A DNA stretch of 64,000 nucleotides from Streptomyces morookaense. GTDB taxonomy: Bacteria; Actinomycetota; Actinomycetes; Streptomycetales; Streptomycetaceae. The stretch covers positions 124,001 to 188,000 of the forward strand of contig NZ_JABBXF010000004.1 of NCBI RefSeq assembly GCF_013030945.1, in the 5' to 3' direction. Position 1 is the stretch's first letter. Every line of letters begins with the position of its first letter. Below the pieces are notes generated by a model. It searched no databases and had not been told where the DNA came from. It worked only from the letters and a program-made list of their open reading frames with translations. The position numbers were made by a program, and so were the translations under genes. Positions 63,200 through 64,000 of the stretch are shown here, one piece after another.

Positions 63200-64000
63200 T
63201 CACGCTCGTTCGACCGTTAGGTCGAGGAAGTGGGCGGAGCAGGAGATGCACGGGTCGTGGTTGCGGATGGCCCGCTCGCACAAGCGGGTCAGTTCGGCGT
63301 CCGTGGCGTCGCCCCGGGCGATCCGGTCCTGGACGATGCGGCGCAGGTCCTCCTCGATGGCGGCCTGGTTCTGGGAAGTCGGCGGGACGAGACGGGCGTC
63401 GGTGACGAGCCCCTCCGCGTCGAGGACGTAGCGGTGGTAGAGCGTGCCGCGCGGGGCCTCGGTCGCGCCGTGGCCGGTGCCGGGGCGTGGAATCACGTCC
63501 ACGGCCGGGCGCGGCGGCGGCTCGTAGGCGTCGATCAGGCGCAGGGCTTCCCCGATCGCATACAGCACCTCCACGGCCCGGACGACGACGCTGCGGAAGG
63601 GGTTGCGGCACACGCCGTCCAGGCCCGCGGCGCGGGCGGCCTCCTGGACGGCGGGCGGGAGCAGGTGGCCGCTGATGGCGTACCGGGCGAGGGAGCCGGT
63701 CAGGTGCCGGCGGCCGTCGAGCCGGGCCTGGAGGGCGGTGGAGTACGGCACCTGCTCCTCCACCACGTGGGCGGTGAAGTCCCGCACGGGGAAGCTGCGC
63801 GGCTCCTGCCCGTCGCCGTAGGGGAGGACGGTGGGGATGCCGCCGTCGATGGCGTAGGCACCGGGTTCGGCGAGCGCCAGCAGATCCGCGTCGCATTCGG
63901 CGTCCGGGAAGTCGAAGCCCGCCACCCAGCGGACGGTTTCCTCCGCGTCGTCGCGCGCCCGGCGCAACTGCTCGGCCAGCGGCCGCAGTTCGGCACGGGT
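63200..64000 (-). CDS. NiFe hydrogenase large (alpha) subunit, C-terminal part (cut by window edge)
   Basis: About 266 codons are present and the frame is open to the right edge, so the start is outside. The C-terminus has the nickel-site motif DPCISCSAHFLDL, the second of the two CxxC pairs. GTLYHRYVLDAEGLVTDARL and NQAAIEEDLRRIV are typical of cytosolic group 3 (NAD(P)- or F420-linked) hydrogenases. A tail of only four residues follows the L-D-L block, with no obvious protease-cleaved extension. The small subunit and diaphorase-type genes should lie to the right. Confidence 0.92.
   Translation of the reverse strand, partial: TRAELRPLAEQLRRARDDAEETVRWVAGFDFPDAECDADLLALAEPGAYAIDGGIPTVLPYGDGQEPRSFPVRDFTAHVVEEQVPYSTALQARLDGRRHLTGSLARYAISGHLLPPAVQEAARAAGLDGVCRNPFRSVVVRAVEVLYAIGEALRLIDAYEPPPRPAVDVIPRPGTGHGATEAPRGTLYHRYVLDAEGLVTDARLVPPTSQNQAAIEEDLRRIVQDRIARGDATDAELTRLCERAIRNHDPCISCSAHFLDLTVERA

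Overview
The window is high-GC DNA with strong third-position G/C bias, GGAGG-type ribosome binding sites, frequent GTG and occasional TTG starts, and many ATGA/GTGA stop-start overlaps. Together with the gene content (SigB/F-type sigma factor, F420-type oxidoreductase, mycothiol-dependent isomerase-type protein, Ku with an actinobacterial C-terminal tail), this points to a Streptomyces-like actinomycete, probably an accessory chromosomal-arm region. No rRNA, tRNA, CRISPR array, transposase or integrase was recognised. Several genes are decayed: ku, ligD, a slipin scrap, an acs/E2/carrier-protein scar and a universal stress protein.

Layout. 1-5215: nucleotide-sugar genes (epimerase/dehydratase fragment and UDP-glucose dehydrogenase), a stress-type sigma factor, and a methyltransferase/CDGSH/diiron-like redox group. 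5401-8122: a collapsed ku gene, a coiled-coil protein, an HhH-GPD protein and a HAD phosphatase. 8223-14231: a zinc-scarcity island with candidate Zur boxes, znuA-znuC and two permeases, an N-terminally short Fur/Zur-type protein, a His-rich repeat protein, a CobW/Zng1-type GTPase and a cysteine-free L32 paralogue (rpmF). 14287-16946: an Orn/Lys/Arg decarboxylase, an atypical thioredoxin and a broken ligD polymerase domain. 16959-25650: a stand-alone KS-AT-DH-cMT-ER-KR-ACP polyketide synthase with a divergent thioester-reductase-like SDR. 25592-34130: a tightly packed minus-strand operon of oxidoreductases (TPP enzyme, small membrane protein, gluconate-dehydrogenase-subunit-3/GMC fusion, enolase-superfamily enzyme, SDR, F420-type LLM enzyme, membrane protein).

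35572-39295: a six-gene Mrp/Mbh-like cation/proton antiporter module with one large NuoL/M/N-type subunit and no separate MrpA. 40242-44790: CBS-domain genes, remnants, a SpoIIAA-like protein, and a divergent phosphoribosyltransferase/PRPP synthetase pair. 44985-52700: a nine-gene operon for a complete V/A-type rotary ATPase (peripheral stalk, C, I, K, F, E, A, B, D). 52720-64000: stress and dormancy-type genes: HTH/flavin-binding-like protein, two CBS-BON proteins, Acg-type nitroreductase, universal stress protein, beta-CASP nuclease, PEP synthase, DUF1918, Hsp20, D-lactate dehydrogenase and the C-terminal part of a NiFe hydrogenase large subunit.

Working model (inference): the right third looks like a low-energy or hypoxic survival island. 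Hydrogenase, lactate dehydrogenase, PEP synthase, an Mbh-like antiporter and a V/A-ATPase would manage redox and ion gradients, and CBS and USP proteins would sense adenylates. A GGNCC-N4-GGNCC-type palindrome recurs upstream of several of these genes and could be a shared operator. The middle third carries the biosynthetic and oxidative enzymes most likely to represent undescribed chemistry.
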